Positions 1 to 10,959 of a stretch of 64,000 bases of DNA are shown here, one piece after another. Both the position numbers and the translations under genes were made by a program. Within the stretch, counting starts at the first letter, position 1, and each line of letters begins with the position of its first letter. The notes below the pieces were generated by a model. That model ran no database searches and was not told the origin of the DNA. It saw only the letters and a program-made list of their open reading frames with translations. Source of the DNA: Blepharisma stoltei (taxonomy: Eukaryota; Ciliophora; Heterotrichea; Heterotrichida; Blepharismidae); the NCBI GenBank assembly GCA_914767885.1, contig CAJZBQ010000012.1:248001-312000 (forward strand). The letters are read 5' to 3'.

Positions 1-75
1 AGTTCCAGCACTAACTAGAGAAGATATATAAAGTAGCAACACAATAAATTTGAGAAAGCTTTTTACCAAAGACAT
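1..75 (-). CDS. N-terminus of a secreted or membrane protein (partial)
   Basis: Reading leftwards from an ATG at 75, the 25 visible codons form a basic start (MSLVKSF), a hydrophobic core and a small-residue end (SLVSAGT), which is a typical signal peptide. The rest lies outside the window, so the family cannot be named. The call rests on composition only. Confidence 0.5.
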   Translation of the reverse strand, partial: MSLVKSFLKFIVLLLYISSLVSAGT

Positions 76-439
76 AGATTCTCCTAATTATTAATTATAA
101 GGTAAAATTACCTTTAAAGATAGATTAACATAATTTAAAAATGCATTTCTCTTGATTTTTGTCGAAATAATCTATGTCAGTTATATTTGGTTTCTTTTTT
201 AGAGCTATATATTTGGCAAATTAAGTAAGATGATACTTTTAGCATTTGAGGAATTCTCTATGCACCCTAGTTCTCTAAATTGGAGAGCAGACAATAATTT
301 TGTAAAAAAGAATAAGGTGGATCAGAATTTCTTATTCTTTTACTGGATATTTTACCGGTTTATCAATGAAATATGGGCTAAAAATTGATAGGATAATTTT
401 CGTAAGCAAGTTATAGCTGTTGAAAGTACAACATACATA
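76..439. other. No clear gene; short open segment
   Basis: AT-rich spacer. An ATG at 260 opens about 43 codons on the plus strand if TGA is Trp (ends at a TAG near 391). It has no recognisable motif and no clear continuation, so it is not called as a gene. Confidence 0.3.
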
Positions 440-800
440 AAGGAATTTGATCTCACAGCCTGAACAGTATCTTGAACAACTACCTGAAGCACAGCCTGAG
501 CAGCAACTTGAGCAGCAACTTGAGCAGCATCCTGAGCAGCAACTTGACCCAGAAACTTGACCAGCAACTTGACCAGCAACTTGAGCAGCAATTTGAGCAG
601 CAATTTGAACAGCTACATAAACTACATCATGAACAACACCATGAAAATCTATGTGATGTACAGCCTGAGCGGCAACTTGAACTACGCACTGAGTGGCAAC
701 TTGTATCACAGTCAGAGAGGCAACCTGAACTGCAACATGTACAGCTATCTGAAGAGCATCTTGAACAACAACCTGCACAGCAAACTGGACAACATGGTCA
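440..800 (+). repeat. Degenerate 15-nt tandem repeat field, possibly coding
   Basis: A 15-nt unit close to CAGCAACTTGAGCAG is repeated from about 480 to 610 and decays rightwards to about 790. With TGA as Trp all three plus frames stay open through the pure repeats (encoding LEQQ-, NLSS- or TWAA-type repeats), and minus frames are open too, so openness alone proves nothing. One reading removes GTCAAACAAAAGTAG (15 nt, about 796-810) as an intron and continues into an open stretch to about 1030 that includes a basic, R/L-rich segment starting MKKWREAGLE at 845. I do not recognise the product. Confidence 0.4.
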
Positions 801-1033
801 AACAAAAGTAGGACTACTGGACATGATACTGTGTAGTTGAAGGTATGAAGAAATGGCGTGAAGCTGGATTGGAGGTGGTAGGCTTGAAGAGGGTAAAGGC
901 ACTGGACAAAAGCATAAAACAATATCACATGGAAGTGCTAAGAGAGAGAGCAGCAGGTGCAGCTAGATTGAGAAGGACACAAGAATTAAAACAGAGTAGA
1001 ATTACGAATTGATTAAAGCTTGATCCATAAGGA

Positions 1034-1987
1034 TCGGTTAGGCGACTATACGTCGCTAGATTTTAGATAAAGATAAAGATATTTTGGTTAGATATTTTAA
1101 TCATTAGCTAAATTATTTTATTAATTTTATCAAAGGTTTTGACTTCTTCTATTACAGGCGACTTCTCAAAAAAAAAATTCACAAAAGTAAAAGAATTAAA
1201 TATTAATTTTATGATTATTTTTCACCACTTAATAGTGCTTATTGCCAAAAAGGAAAAAATTATCAGCTTATCATGAACATCGTGCAGTTGGTGTGGAGCA
1301 CCCATAAAAGGAATGCGAATTGCTATGGAGAAACTTGGAACGACTGGAATTGGAGAGAAAATAGATTATGTGGATTAATTGTAAAATTTTATATGGTCTA
1401 CATTTGAGAATCAAGTGGATTATTCATTGGAATTTTTGGAATCCTCTTTTAGCGCTACAAGCATCTGTTTAAATTGGAGATATTTTTTTGTTATAATTCA
1501 AAAAGGGGAAGTCAGCGGAATTTTCAAAATGCCCTTTTTAGATTTCACCTGTAGCAGAAAAGCCAAAAGCTTATATTAATTCAATATTTGATTTTAAGCA
1601 AAAATTTACACAGCCTTTTAATAATAGTTTGATTCTAACATTGTAGGGAAGTTTATAGTTAAACTAGCGAATTTTTGAAAATTCTGGAAATAATTAAATA
1701 ATGTATCAACTTTTGCATTTAATCCGAATAATATCCATTTTTCTCTTAATTTTCGATCGATTTAAGGCAATTATTATATGCTTTTTTATGCCTTACAAAT
1801 TATAAGAGATTTTACTTCAAATTTCTAATTTAAAGCAATTATCATAAATAACAAATTTATTCATATCTAAAAGCTTAAAAAATTCTAATGTTAAGAGATA
1901 TGATTATTCATAATTGCTTATTAATGTAAAATAATTTTTTAAATTACTATCACCCTCTTATAATATCAACATCAATTTCATAATAAA
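1034..1987. other. AT-rich intergenic stretch
   Basis: No supported gene. A slightly GC-richer patch at 1255-1375 translates into short W/N-rich segments without a family match and may be a decayed sequence. Confidence 0.4.
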
Positions 1988-3160
1988 ATGCCAAGAACAA
2001 CTCCCTTTACATGCAGCAAGTTTCTAGGAAATTTTTTTGTTATTTTTGTATTCTTGGTATTATCATTCATTTATTCAAGTGTCCTAAAGGTCTTTGGCCC
2101 TTATTATAAAGGTATCCTACATATAGAGAGATCTACTTTTCCAATATTAGCAATTTTTCATTTCACAACATTTATGTTTATTTGATCTTTTTTCAAAACA
2201 ATGCTCACAGATCCTGGAATAGTTCCTCCTTTATGGGGGTTTTATATGGGAGATTCTGAAACAAAAAGACGGCGATATTGCTTAATGTGCCATGTATTTA
2301 AACCTGATCGATGCCACCATTGCTCAGCTTGTAATAGATGCGTGCTCAATATGGACCATCACTGCCCATGAATCAACAACTGTGTAGGCTTTTTCAACAG
2401 AAAATATTTCATCTTGCTGCTTATTTATGCCCTACTAACATTGTATGTAGTTGCAATTTCGATGTTCCAACCGATTTATGAAAAAGTAAGAACAATTATT
2501 GAAAAGCGAGACATCCACGCATATTCCGAAGGCTTCATAATAGCTGCATACACATTAGACTGCTTATTAACGATGATTTTAACAATGTTTTTCAAATTTC
2601 ACTTGAAATTAGTGTTTTCGAATGGGACTACTATAGAAACGATGGACAAAAATGCTATAGGAAAAGGAGCATCTTATAATAAAGGTGTGAAACGAAACTT
2701 TGAACAGGTCTTCGGAAGAAATCCTTGGCTTTGGCTTTTACCCATAACTGGTGAGTCTGGAAAACCCATTGGAGATGGCGTCGTTTGGGTTGAAAGCTAC
2801 CAGAATCTTGAAGAAGAAGCTCCTGGAAACGAAGCTGAGCAGCAAAGATTTTCTCCTACGCTTAACGATAATAAAATTCCACAAGATGAAGCAAAAGGGG
2901 TTGCTGCAAAAGTCTTAATGAGCCCGCCACTTAGAAAAATTAATGATTCATTGGAAGAAGATTCAAGAGCAAGAGAATTAAACAAATATGCCCGGCCTAC
3001 TGTAAAAAGAATTCAAAGCATACCAAAAGAGATGAGTACTGGGGCAGATTCTTATCCGTCGTCAAGTAGAATGGAAGTTGTAAATGCAGGCCAAAAAATA
3101 GATAGCGGAAGACCAATTGGCAAACAATTTCATGAAACTATGAGCAGTCCTGAGATCTAA
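1988..3160 (+). CDS. DHHC-type protein S-palmitoyltransferase
   Basis: A 390-residue membrane enzyme that transfers palmitate to cysteine thiols, probably at the Golgi or plasma membrane. Two hydrophobic segments precede the cysteine-rich domain, which reads [20 protein letters not shown] then [16 protein letters not shown]; two more hydrophobic segments follow, and the C-terminal ~170 residues are hydrophilic. The catalytic Cys is in DHHC. Two in-frame TGA codons (2183-2185 and 2369-2371) must encode Trp; the second is the invariant W of DHHCPW, which makes this gene one of the best proofs of the code. The ATG at 1988 opens directly before the first hydrophobic segment. No IES or intron is needed. 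Confidence 0.93.
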
Positions 3161-3576
3161 TTTAATCAAAAATAATTATGAAAATAAACAAATTTTAAAA
3201 TCTTGTGCTAAATTTAGCAATAATTGTATTTAAATTCTTTAATTTTACTTAAAAAGCCCAAAAAATATTCATTGGATTTATGTTTTGCAGCATAAGTTAG
3301 AATCAAAGATTGTATTATCAATAAAGGAATTTTATTGGAATGCTATGCATGTGAAAGCGTGGAGACATTTAACACTAAAAATGTATTTTTCATTATATTA
3401 AATTTATATTCTAATAACAAAATCATCAGGAAAGCAGAGCAATTTAATAAATGTGATATTAATAATAATGGAGAGTAATTACCCAATGATTATCAAATTT
3501 TATGCATTTAATCAATAATTTCGAGCTAATTCTTTAAACTAATAAATTGATTAATAATTAAAGCAATAAACCAAAA
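3161..3576. other. Intergenic spacer
   Basis: AT-rich spacer between the palmitoyltransferase stop and the farnesyltransferase start. I see no gene, repeat or structured element in it. Confidence 0.5.
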
Positions 3577-5328
3577 ATGGATGAATGGGTTCCACTCCAT
3601 GAGCGAAAAGAATGACAAGATGTCGTCCCAATTCCTGAGTTTTCTCCTAAAGCTCCTATTGCTCCCATAAAATACTCGCCAGAATGTAAAAAATATTTAG
3701 TTGATGAAATCATGTCTTATTTTCGAGCCATCTTACAATCCCAAGAAGTTTCTGAAAGAGCCTTCAAGCTTACTACAGAAACAGTCAATGCAAGTCCTGG
3801 ATTTTATACAGCATGGCACTATAGGCGGTTTTTATTAGATAAATTAAACATATCAATCGTTGATGAGCTTAATTTTTTGACAGAACTCGCATCAAATCAT
3901 CCCAAAAACTATCAGATTTGGTACTATCGTAGAGAATTAATGAACAAACTGCAAAATCCGTCATCAGAATTGGAGTTTGTAAATATGATGCTTGAAATCG
4001 ATGAAAAAAATATTCATGCTTGGGGATATAGAGCTTTCCCTTTAGTTTCTTAACATTATTTGTTTAGAAAATACAATCAATCTTGAAATCTTTTTTATTT
4101 ATATATACTAAAAAATGCAAGGCAATTGAAGGGAAAATGCATATAGACAATGGGTTATTCAAAAATTCAATCTATGGGAAGATGAGCTTAAATTCACTGA
4201 TGAATTGATTCAAAGAGATCCAAGAAATAACTCAGCATGAAGCGAGCGCTATTTTGTGATATCAAAAACAGAAAATCTAAATGATTTTGAAGTCAAGATG
4301 AGGGAAATTAGTTATGCCTTAAATTCTATCGAAGAAATCCCAGCTAATGAAAGTGCATGGAATTACATAAGAGGATTGTATGTAGAAGAACTATCAGATG
4401 AAATCAAAAAAGTGATGGTAAAAATTATTGATAATAAAGGATATAAATGTATAGCCCATACCCCTATATAGATTTATTTATCGAACAAAATGCAATGGAC
4501 GGTTGAGCGACCAAGAAGACTCTCTAAAGGGACGAACTGGATCTCTATCCAAGAAATGTTAAAAAATTGCATGCCAAATAATGGCTGACAAGTTAAAAAA
4601 GTTACCAAGCAAGCGTGCCAATTTTTAAAGTGGTTTTATTATGTTAATTTTTAATTTAAGGTAGGAAATAATAAATATAAATTATTATTATGAGCCATTA
4701 AGAACTTTATAAAGAACAATGAGCATGCAATACAAACTTTGGCTTTTATAGAGCATTTGATGATAAACAAATTCGCATTGTTTATTTAAAAATCTACTTA
4801 ATTTAACTTAATTTACTTTCAAAGTTTAAATTCTCCAGAAAATAGAAAAAAATAGGTGAATACTGATAAATGTCAGTCTAAATGGGTATCTTTAAATTTA
4901 AAATTAATTTAATAATAAAGCCATTTTTTAAAAATTAGTGCGCTTGCTGTCAACTTTTTCATCCTTGCCAACAATTTTTTAATTTTTAACGTGGTATAGA
5001 GATCCAGCTCGTCCCTTTGAGAAACTGATTTGGCCATTGCATTTTGCTCGATAAAGAAATCTATATAGGGGTATGAGCTGTATATCTATTGCAATGCCTA
5101 GAATTTATATATAACAAACAAAGGAAAGGGGACTTGGAGACTGTTGTGTGCAAGCTGCTCCAATCAGTGGATTATATAAGAAAATCATATTGGAAGTGGA
5201 GAGAAACATCAGCAAAAGGAAAGAATTTAAGCAGGTCTGCCATAGATTTGCAGCTGATTCCTATGCTAATCCCAAAACAACCTTTCTCAAGTGTGATGGC
5301 ACTTTATTACAGTCAAGCTTTAAGTTAA
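3577..5328 (+). CDS. FNTA: Protein farnesyltransferase/geranylgeranyltransferase alpha subunit
   Basis: Alpha subunit of the CaaX prenyltransferases, which pairs with a beta subunit to attach isoprenoids to C-terminal cysteines. PPTA repeats are visible: FYTAWHYRRFLLDKL, NYQIWYYRRELMNKL, NIHAWGYRQWVIQKF, NNSAWSERYFVIS and ESAWNYIRGL; the C-terminus has the family-typical IRKSYWKWRE. The gene is cut by two IESs (4027-4141 and 4442-5082). Removing both leaves 996 nt, encoding 331 residues in one frame, close to the usual alpha-subunit size. TGA at 3613 and 4238 must be Trp; the second is the W of the fourth repeat. The start ATG at 3577 is followed by the MDEWVPLHERKEW segment typical of the family. 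Confidence 0.93.
4027..4141. other. IES, 115 bp, in farnesyltransferase alpha
   Basis: Interrupts the third repeat between Y and R of WGYRQW. It is flanked by the direct repeat ATATAGA (4026-4032 and 4141-4147) containing the TA pointer. The interior is AT-rich with stops. Excision joins TAT-AGA-CAA-TGG in frame. Confidence 0.9.
4442..5082. mobile_element. IES, 641 bp, MITE with long terminal inverted repeats (family A)
   Basis: Imperfect inverted repeats of about 190 bp at each end; near the tips both contain CATACCCCTATATAG. The element lies in the farnesyltransferase gene. Of the TA pairs available, the one joining GGA-TAT-CTA-TTG restores NKGYLLQCLEFIYNK, which matches the family. The same terminal sequence bounds the element at 55742-57490. 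No transposase is encoded. Confidence 0.88.
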
Positions 5329-5381
5329 AATCAAATTTATTAATAAATCCTTAAACTGTCCCTCTGAATTATAGAACACTG

Positions 5382-6152
5382 CTAAATTACTTTAAACTTT
5401 TCAAAGGAAACTGTTTTCTGCATTTTATCTTCAGCTGAAATGCTCACTCTTTCAATAATATTTGGTGCCTTATTAAAAGCCTGAAATTTGCTATATATTT
5501 CTTTTTCACTCACGCCTTTGATATATTCTTGATATTCAGGATCCTCCTTCACCAATTGCAAGGCTGGATGCAGCTCATTTTGGTCCAATTCTGCAGCTTC
5601 ATATTTCCTCATCAATTTATCAAATAAAGCTTGCTGCACCATTTCGTCTCTTCTTTTGTTATTCCATAGCAGAGATGAGGCAAATCCTGAAACCAAAAAC
5701 GAATACAAAATAATCGCCATTGTCCCAAGTTTAGGATGTGTAGCATCTTGATCTGTGAAAAAAGGCTTATAAGTGACCCCCAGCCTATCTTCTTTAATTG
5801 GGACTTCTAGATCAAGAGGACGAAAATTAATGTATTCTCTTATTTTGTCGTCTCGCAAAACACTGCTAACTTTTCCATCATATTTTGGTCTTTTGCTGAC
5901 AAATCCTTCTTCTGTGGGGATTGCAGAATTTTCAATTTTTTCGAAGTGCTTTTTGAGGATTCCATAGGCTTCTGTGATTTCTTTGAATTTTTCGGCTGCA
6001 TTTTCGTCAGTTTTGTTGATATCGGGATGGTATTTCATGACGAGCTTTTTGTAAGCATCTTTTGCTTCTTGCTGGGTCGCGTTTTGCTTGAGGCCTAGTA
6101 TGGAGTGTGGACTCCGAATGACTGAATACCACCTTTTAGTGAATTTAATCAT
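5382..6152 (-). CDS. J-domain (DnaJ-like) protein, probably mitochondrial
   Basis: 256 residues. The N-terminus ([17 protein letters not shown]) is basic and free of acids, as in a mitochondrial presequence. The J domain follows (about residues 17-75) with KYHPDIN carrying the essential HPD that stimulates Hsp70 ATPase. Downstream there is no Gly/Phe or zinc-finger region, and a hydrophobic segment lies near residues 145-165 ([19 protein letters not shown]), so this is a short type-III J protein possibly anchored in a membrane. It ends at TAG, 54 bp from the convergent farnesyltransferase stop. The Hsp70 partner is not known. Confidence 0.88.
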   Translation of the reverse strand: MIKFTKRWYSVIRSPHSILGLKQNATQQEAKDAYKKLVMKYHPDINKTDENAAEKFKEITEAYGILKKHFEKIENSAIPTEEGFVSKRPKYDGKVSSVLRDDKIREYINFRPLDLEVPIKEDRLGVTYKPFFTDQDATHPKLGTMAIILYSFLVSGFASSLLWNNKRRDEMVQQALFDKLMRKYEAAELDQNELHPALQLVKEDPEYQEYIKGVSEKEIYSKFQAFNKAPNIIERVSISAEDKMQKTVSFEKFKVI

Positions 6153-6483
6153 TATTTTGAATTAAAAATTTAATTATTAATTATGCTGCTCTTATGCAGT
6201 TATATATTACATTTTAATCGATTTTAAATATATTATATATTGCAAATAAGCAATTTTTAGATATGAAAAATCAGTATCTCTTTTGATTTTTTAATTAAAT
6301 AACAAATAGCTCATGCGCACTAGAAGCAGCTTGAGCATCACCAATTCTACTTCATTTCTAGCAGTAAAGGGGAAAATAATAGACCTGCATTTATTTTCCA
6401 TTTTTTTAGCAATTTCTAGTCTTAATCTTAATCTTAGATTAGATTATGCTATTCGCTTTCGCGAGGGCCGGGATTTGCACCCC

Positions 6484-7073
6484 TTAATCTTAATTACGAG
6501 ATTATCAGCTGCTAAGCTGTTACTTGTTAACGCAGTCACCCAGACCCGAAGGTTCCTCCTGTTTGCGACTTCCGCCTACAGGACTCTGATTTTACAGCTA
6601 GCCTGTTCTGGTAGTCGTCTCTTACTTGCAAGCTACCACCTTGCTCCAGTGTTGAGTGGGCAGATTTAGGAATTCTGCGGCCTTGCTTGAGGCTGTGAGA
6701 ACGAGGTTGCCCGTTCAGAAAATTTTGAAAAAAACAAATTTTCTGGTAGGGCTGTCGGCCAAAAAGGAAATCCAAGCCCGGTACGCAACGCCCGGTATCG
6801 CGCTAAGAAGTTGCCCGATTGATCAGGAGGAACCTCCTGGTGCCGCTGAGCTTCCCCTTTCCAACTTGGAAGACCCTTTTTTCCCCGAGGTAAAACCCCT
6901 GGTGTCAAAATGAGCTGCGGTCGACCAAATTCGACGTTGCGCTCCATTGAGTCAAGGTAAAACCCAGCCGGATACACACTCCGAGCGCCTTCTCCCCTTC
7001 CACAAGGTCCCCGGATGCCCGGCTACAGGTGTTGAGGAAAAGGGCTGGTTCTCCAGTCGCCATTTTAATGTAT
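6484..7073 (-). mobile_element. Retroposon inserted in another retroposon
   Basis: This copy splits the outer element. It is flanked by a 14-bp duplication, GGGATTTGCACCCC at 6470-6483 and GGGATTTACACCCC at 7074-7087. The uninterrupted outer type is seen at 17101-17562, which confirms the break point. It is homologous to the copy at 7492-8093. Both share a minus-strand reading frame (with phrases such as ERNVEFGRPQLIL and ERNIGLGRPQLIL), suggesting a once-coding element. Confidence 0.75.
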
Positions 7074-7491
7074 GGGATTTACACCCCTACACGCTCATCA
7101 TCCCTGAGGGATCCCAGCGGACACCCTTCCCCGTCTCCGCGGACGAGGCTTCGCGCACCAGTCTTGACTTTCATGGCTCCTGGAGTCTAAGGGCCAACCA
7201 CCTGGGTCGAAAACTCCCAGTTTCTCGTTAGACAAATGCCGTCTTCAGGGTCTGAGGGTCATATTGCCCATCAGACATTGGCCGACCTTGCCCTTTCCAA
7301 TGGTTGTACCGGAGGAAAAACTCTAAGTCCAGGGATTAGCTCCCTGGACCCGAGGAAAACCAGCCCGACCATATATAAAGGATTACCGGCCCCTTTCCAC
7401 CTAAATCCTCAACACTGGGCCGTTGCCTACTGCTGTTGAGGAAATAGGGTCGAGAGGTCGGGTGGTCTGTCGTAACCATTTTTATGTATAT

Positions 7492-8093
7492 TTAATCTTA
7501 ATCTTAATTACGGCGGTTAGAGTCGCTTTGTTAACTCGGTTACCAAGGATCCCACCAGGGGATTCATCCCCTTTGCGGGGACGTCTACTTCCGATCGCCG
7601 GAAAGGCGGGTTGCCTGGCCGTCCTCCTCCTCCTCCTCCTTGCCACTTCTAGGCGGCTCCAGTGTTGAGTGGGCAGACTATGGGTTCCCTGGCCTCGCTT
7701 CAGCTCTGTCTACAGGGTTGCCCATTCCGAAAATTCAAGTCGTGAATTTTCTGGTAGGGCTGTCGGCCAAGATGGAAATCCAAGGCCTGGGACGTAGCGC
7801 CCCCAGTTTCACGCTAGGGAGTTGCCCGATGGGCCAAGTGGTGTACTTGGCTTTGCTGGGTTTCCCCTTTCCAACCTCGGATACCATCTTCCCCTGAGGT
7901 AAAAAACTTGGTCTCAGAATGAGCTGCGGTCGGCCTAATCCGATGTTGCGTTCGACTGCGCCAAGTAAAAACACAGCTGGATATACTTCACCGAGCCTCA
8001 GTTTCCCTTCCACTAGGTCCCCGTTCACCTGTGGGCAAACGGCTACAGGTGTTGAGAAAAAGGGCTGGTCCGTCAACACCATTTTAATGTATA
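7492..8093 (-). mobile_element. Retroposon copy with ORF starting at its 5' tip
   Basis: Starts (minus strand) with the shared tip whose ATG at 8082 opens MVLTDQPFFSTPVAV and stays open for about 130 codons when TGA is Trp. Ends in TTAATC repeats at 7492. A run of CCTCCTCCTCCTCC lies near 7622. No known domain is seen in the product, so it may be only a remnant. Confidence 0.6.
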
Positions 8094-8224
8094 TAGCAAT
8101 TTCTAGTCATAAATTTTAATAATTTTATACATATATTATGCCTATTGCTTTATAGCTTAACCATAAATATTTCCAAAGAAACCTTTTTTTCCTATTGGAG
8201 GTTAAAAATTGTTAATAAATTAAT

Positions 8225-8470
8225 ATGTCAACAGCAGTTGAAGATATCGAAATTGAGAAATTTCAAGTAAAAAACATTTAGGATGAATTTAAATCACTTT
8301 TCAACTCCGAGCAAGCAGCCAACCTAATTGATTCCTTTCGCTTGCTTGAACTGTAAAGCCTAATCAGGAATTTCCTATCTTTTCAAAGAGGGTTAGATTA
8401 CAATTGTACACTAGTTGGAGACATCCCAACAGAGAAGATCTCAGCAATTTGGGAAGCTCATTTTGCCTAA
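8225..8470 (+). pseudogene. Decayed copy of the small gene at 10960
   Basis: Aligns with the 81-residue gene at 10960-11205: the copy shows FKSLFNSEQAANLIDSFR and GLDYNCTLVGDIPTE where the intact gene has FKSLFNYEQAANLLDSFR and GLDYRCTLVGHIPSE. It has a CAG-to-TAG change and a second early stop with an insertion of about 19 nt. Homology continues into the 3' flank, so a DNA duplication rather than a retrocopy is likely. A MITE now sits 10 bp downstream. Confidence 0.7.
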
Positions 8471-8479
8471 CAAGTATTC

Positions 8480-8852
8480 TAACTCCCCCCCCTCTGTGAG
8501 TGAACAAAACTATTAGAAAAATCGCTATTTTTTTGCCCAAAAACCAACCCTCCGTGAGTGAACAAAAATTTTTTAATACAAAAATTTTTTATGGAAAAAA
8601 ATTTTGATATATAAATGATAATTAGTATAATAAATCTAGAGCTAATTCTGTTTAATTTTAAACGAATTGCTTTTTAAAACATAAATTTATAAATTAAATT
8701 AATATTTGCTTTCCAATTTTTGCGAATTAGGATTTTTTAAATTTCGAAAAAAATATTTTTTATAAAATTTATATATAAATTTTTTTTAAAAAAAAAAATT
8801 AACCCCCTCCGTGAGTGAACAAAATTTTTTTGTTCACTCACGGGGGGGGGAG
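8480..8852. mobile_element. MITE-like IES, family B, copy 1
   Basis: Ends TAACTCCCCC and GGGGGAGTA. It contains four copies of a core like CCGTGAGTGAACAAAA, three in one orientation and one inverted next to the right end, forming a terminal hairpin. AT-rich centre. The pointer is TA(A). It lies just after the decayed gene copy. Confidence 0.82.
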
Positions 8853-9504
8853 TAAATAATCGAAAATTATCGCTTATTTAAACCCTTAGTTTTAATTAAA
8901 ACCAAGCTAATTTTGCCATAAACGTCATCAAAATGGGATCTTTTATAATGACTTAAATTTTATAATTTTTCAATTTTTATAGATGATTAATAGCTCCCTT
9001 CTGTAAGGGAGCAAAATGATGGGAAAAACCCCTATGTGATGAGTAAAAAATTTTTTTAATATAAATTTTTTGAATAAAAAATATTTTAAAAATATAAATG
9101 ATTAAATCTCTAATAATTATGCTGAATTTAAAGCAGATTATATTATAAACATAATTTTATAAACTAAATCTATTTTTACTTTCCATTATGCTTTTTTTAC
9201 CATCGTAAATGTGCCTGCTTACAGAAGAGAGAGCAAGCACTTAGGCGAAAGAACAAAGAGATCCACTGGAAAGTTCAAAATCATTTATTATAAATGATCT
9301 ACTAGTTATCCCCTGATATAAACCTATACAAAGGACTCATTGTATAGTCTTTCAAATTTTATTGTATATTAGTTTTTACTTGTTTCAAATCAATCGCGAT
9401 AACAACAACAAAACTTTAAATGAAATCTGCTCAACATTCATTTATGGGTATAATTTTATGAATTCATATTACTGATTTACTTTATTTCTTTATTTCTTTC
9501 TTTC
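8853..9504. other. Spacer with decayed flank of the duplicated gene
   Basis: The first ~150 bp resemble the 3' flank of the gene at 10960. The rest is AT-rich with no supported gene. Confidence 0.4.
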
Positions 9505-9794
9505 TAAGGATCCTCCCCCTCATTTGTCCAATTTTATAGTCAAAATTTTCATAGAAAAAAAAATTTCAGGTCCTCATTTGTCCCAAAATCTAGTCAAAAA
9601 TGATTTGTCCCATTTTCTCGTCTTTTTTGGATTATTTCGAATGTTCTAAATTTCAGTTTTTTACCTTAAAAAAACTAGAAAATGATGCAATTGAGGTCAT
9701 GAAAATTTTGACTAGAAAATTGGACAAATGAGGTCCTAAAAAATTTTTTTGCCTATAAAAAAACTAGAAAAATGGACAAATGAGGGGGGATCCT
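9505..9794. mobile_element. MITE-like IES, family E
   Basis: About 290 bp with inverted ends TAAGGATCC-C-rich and CTCATTTGTCC on the left and the complement at 9760-9796. Internal partial copies of the CATTTGTCC motif also occur. TA lies at both ends. No coding capacity. Confidence 0.75.
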
Positions 9795-9796
9795 TA

Positions 9797-10205
9797 TTAT
9801 CCAGTTTTTAATGAATCCGCATAATGAGTTAGGTTTGCATAGTCTTGATCTTTAACTTCTTAATCGTGACGTAATAGATCTAATTACCCGATTAAATTAG
9901 GCCGCAAAGCTTTCATCAATTGATGCGGATTTCTGCTAAGCTACCAAGCCTTATTTGCGGATTGCCTCACTCTTATATGACTCTGGAGGTTATTTAGCCA
10001 GGTCTCCCTCATTAGGAGCGTTGAGAGGCGAAACCATATGCCCTAAATAAGTTAAGGCTCTAATAGCTGAATAAAAGTCCACAGGGAATATAATAGTATG
10101 TCGCTAGGATGGAAAAGTTTCGGATAGAACTTGATCTGGTGAAGCAATTATATTATTTATATTTAATATTGGTAAACAAAAATGTTTTCACTGGACATTA
10201 TAACT
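9797..10205. other. Non-coding segment of moderate GC, function unknown
   Basis: Between 9900 and 10085 GC content rises and possible helices appear, for example AGCCTTA near 9949 against TAAGGCT near 10050. No protein frame is supported. It could be a structured RNA gene or an old retroposon; I cannot decide. Confidence 0.25.
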
Positions 10206-10591
10206 TACTCCCCCCCCCCTCCGTGAGTGAACAAAAAAATTTTGTTCACTCACGGAGGGGGGTTAATTTTTTTTTTTTAAAAAAAATTTATATATAAATT
10301 TTATAAAAAATATATTTTTTTTCGAAATTTTAAAAAAATCCTAATTCGCAAAAATTGGAAAGCAAATATTAATTCAATTGCAAAATTTATGTTTTAAAAA
10401 GCAATTTGTTTAAAATTAAACAGAATTAGCTCTATATTTCATTATACTAATTATCATTTATATATTAAAACTTTTTTCCATAAAAAATTTTTCTATTAAA
10501 AAAATTTTTGTTCACTCACGGAGGGTGTTTTTGGGCAAAAAATAGCGATTTTTCTAATGGTTTTGTTCACTCACGGAGGGGGGGGGGGAGT
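10206..10591. mobile_element. MITE-like IES, family B, copy 2
   Basis: Same architecture as copy 1 but in the opposite orientation: left hairpin of core and inverted core followed by GGGGGGTTAA, AT-rich centre, then two further inverted cores and a G run ending GGGGAGTTA. Terminal trinucleotides are TTA on both sides. Confidence 0.82.
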
Positions 10592-10593
10592 TA

Positions 10594-10959
10594 ATAATAA
10601 TCACTTTTTTTGATACAACGTGGTTTTGAAACCGATAGCACCTTAGTAGTAATAATTAGAAATTGAGATTTTTTGTATTAATTTAATATATTTTTAGCGT
10701 TTATTATAAAGAAAAATCAAAACGCTCAAGTTGAAGTATAAATATCCAGTTCCTTCCTCTATAAATAATTTTTTTCCCTCTTAGCTCTATAATTAATTTT
10801 TAGTCGAATCAATTTTCTATTAAAAAGCTTAATAATTATAAAAAAATCATTTTGCCTTATAATTTAACTAATTTCATTGGGGACCTAAGTCCTAATTATT
10901 AATCCTTGTCCTACAATTCTTATGTTCAAAAATTCAGAAAAAACATCTGGGAGTAATAA
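10594..10959. other. Intergenic spacer
   Basis: AT-rich DNA between the MITE and the small gene at 10960. I see no gene or repeat in it. Confidence 0.4.

Larger units (their letters stand above)
6407..8108 (-). mobile_element. Nested retroposon cluster with a 15-bp target-site duplication
   Basis: A GC-rich island in AT-rich DNA. It is bounded by exact copies of TAGCAATTTCTAGTC at 6407-6421 and 8094-8108, read as the target duplication of the first insertion. On the minus strand the elements start with TATACATTAAAATGG-like sequence and end in repeats of TAATC/TTAGA type (left side). Three copies are present: an outer element (6422-6483 plus 7074-7490), a second inside it (6484-7073), and a third at 7492-8093. 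A non-LTR type of insertion is inferred from duplication length and tails; no reverse transcriptase is visible. Confidence 0.75.

Noticed and set aside
332-928. 198-codon minus-strand frame rich in V, A and Q
   Set aside because: It is produced by the 15-nt repeat, which is open in most frames, and it runs on past the repeat without any motif.
4390-4440. 22-nt intron in FTase alpha to fix the frame
   Set aside because: A different TA pair for the 641-bp IES restores the frame directly, and all convincing introns here are 15 or 16 nt.
6313-6669. Plus-strand frames across the GC-rich island
   Set aside because: They cross element borders; the only conserved frame between copies is on the minus strand.
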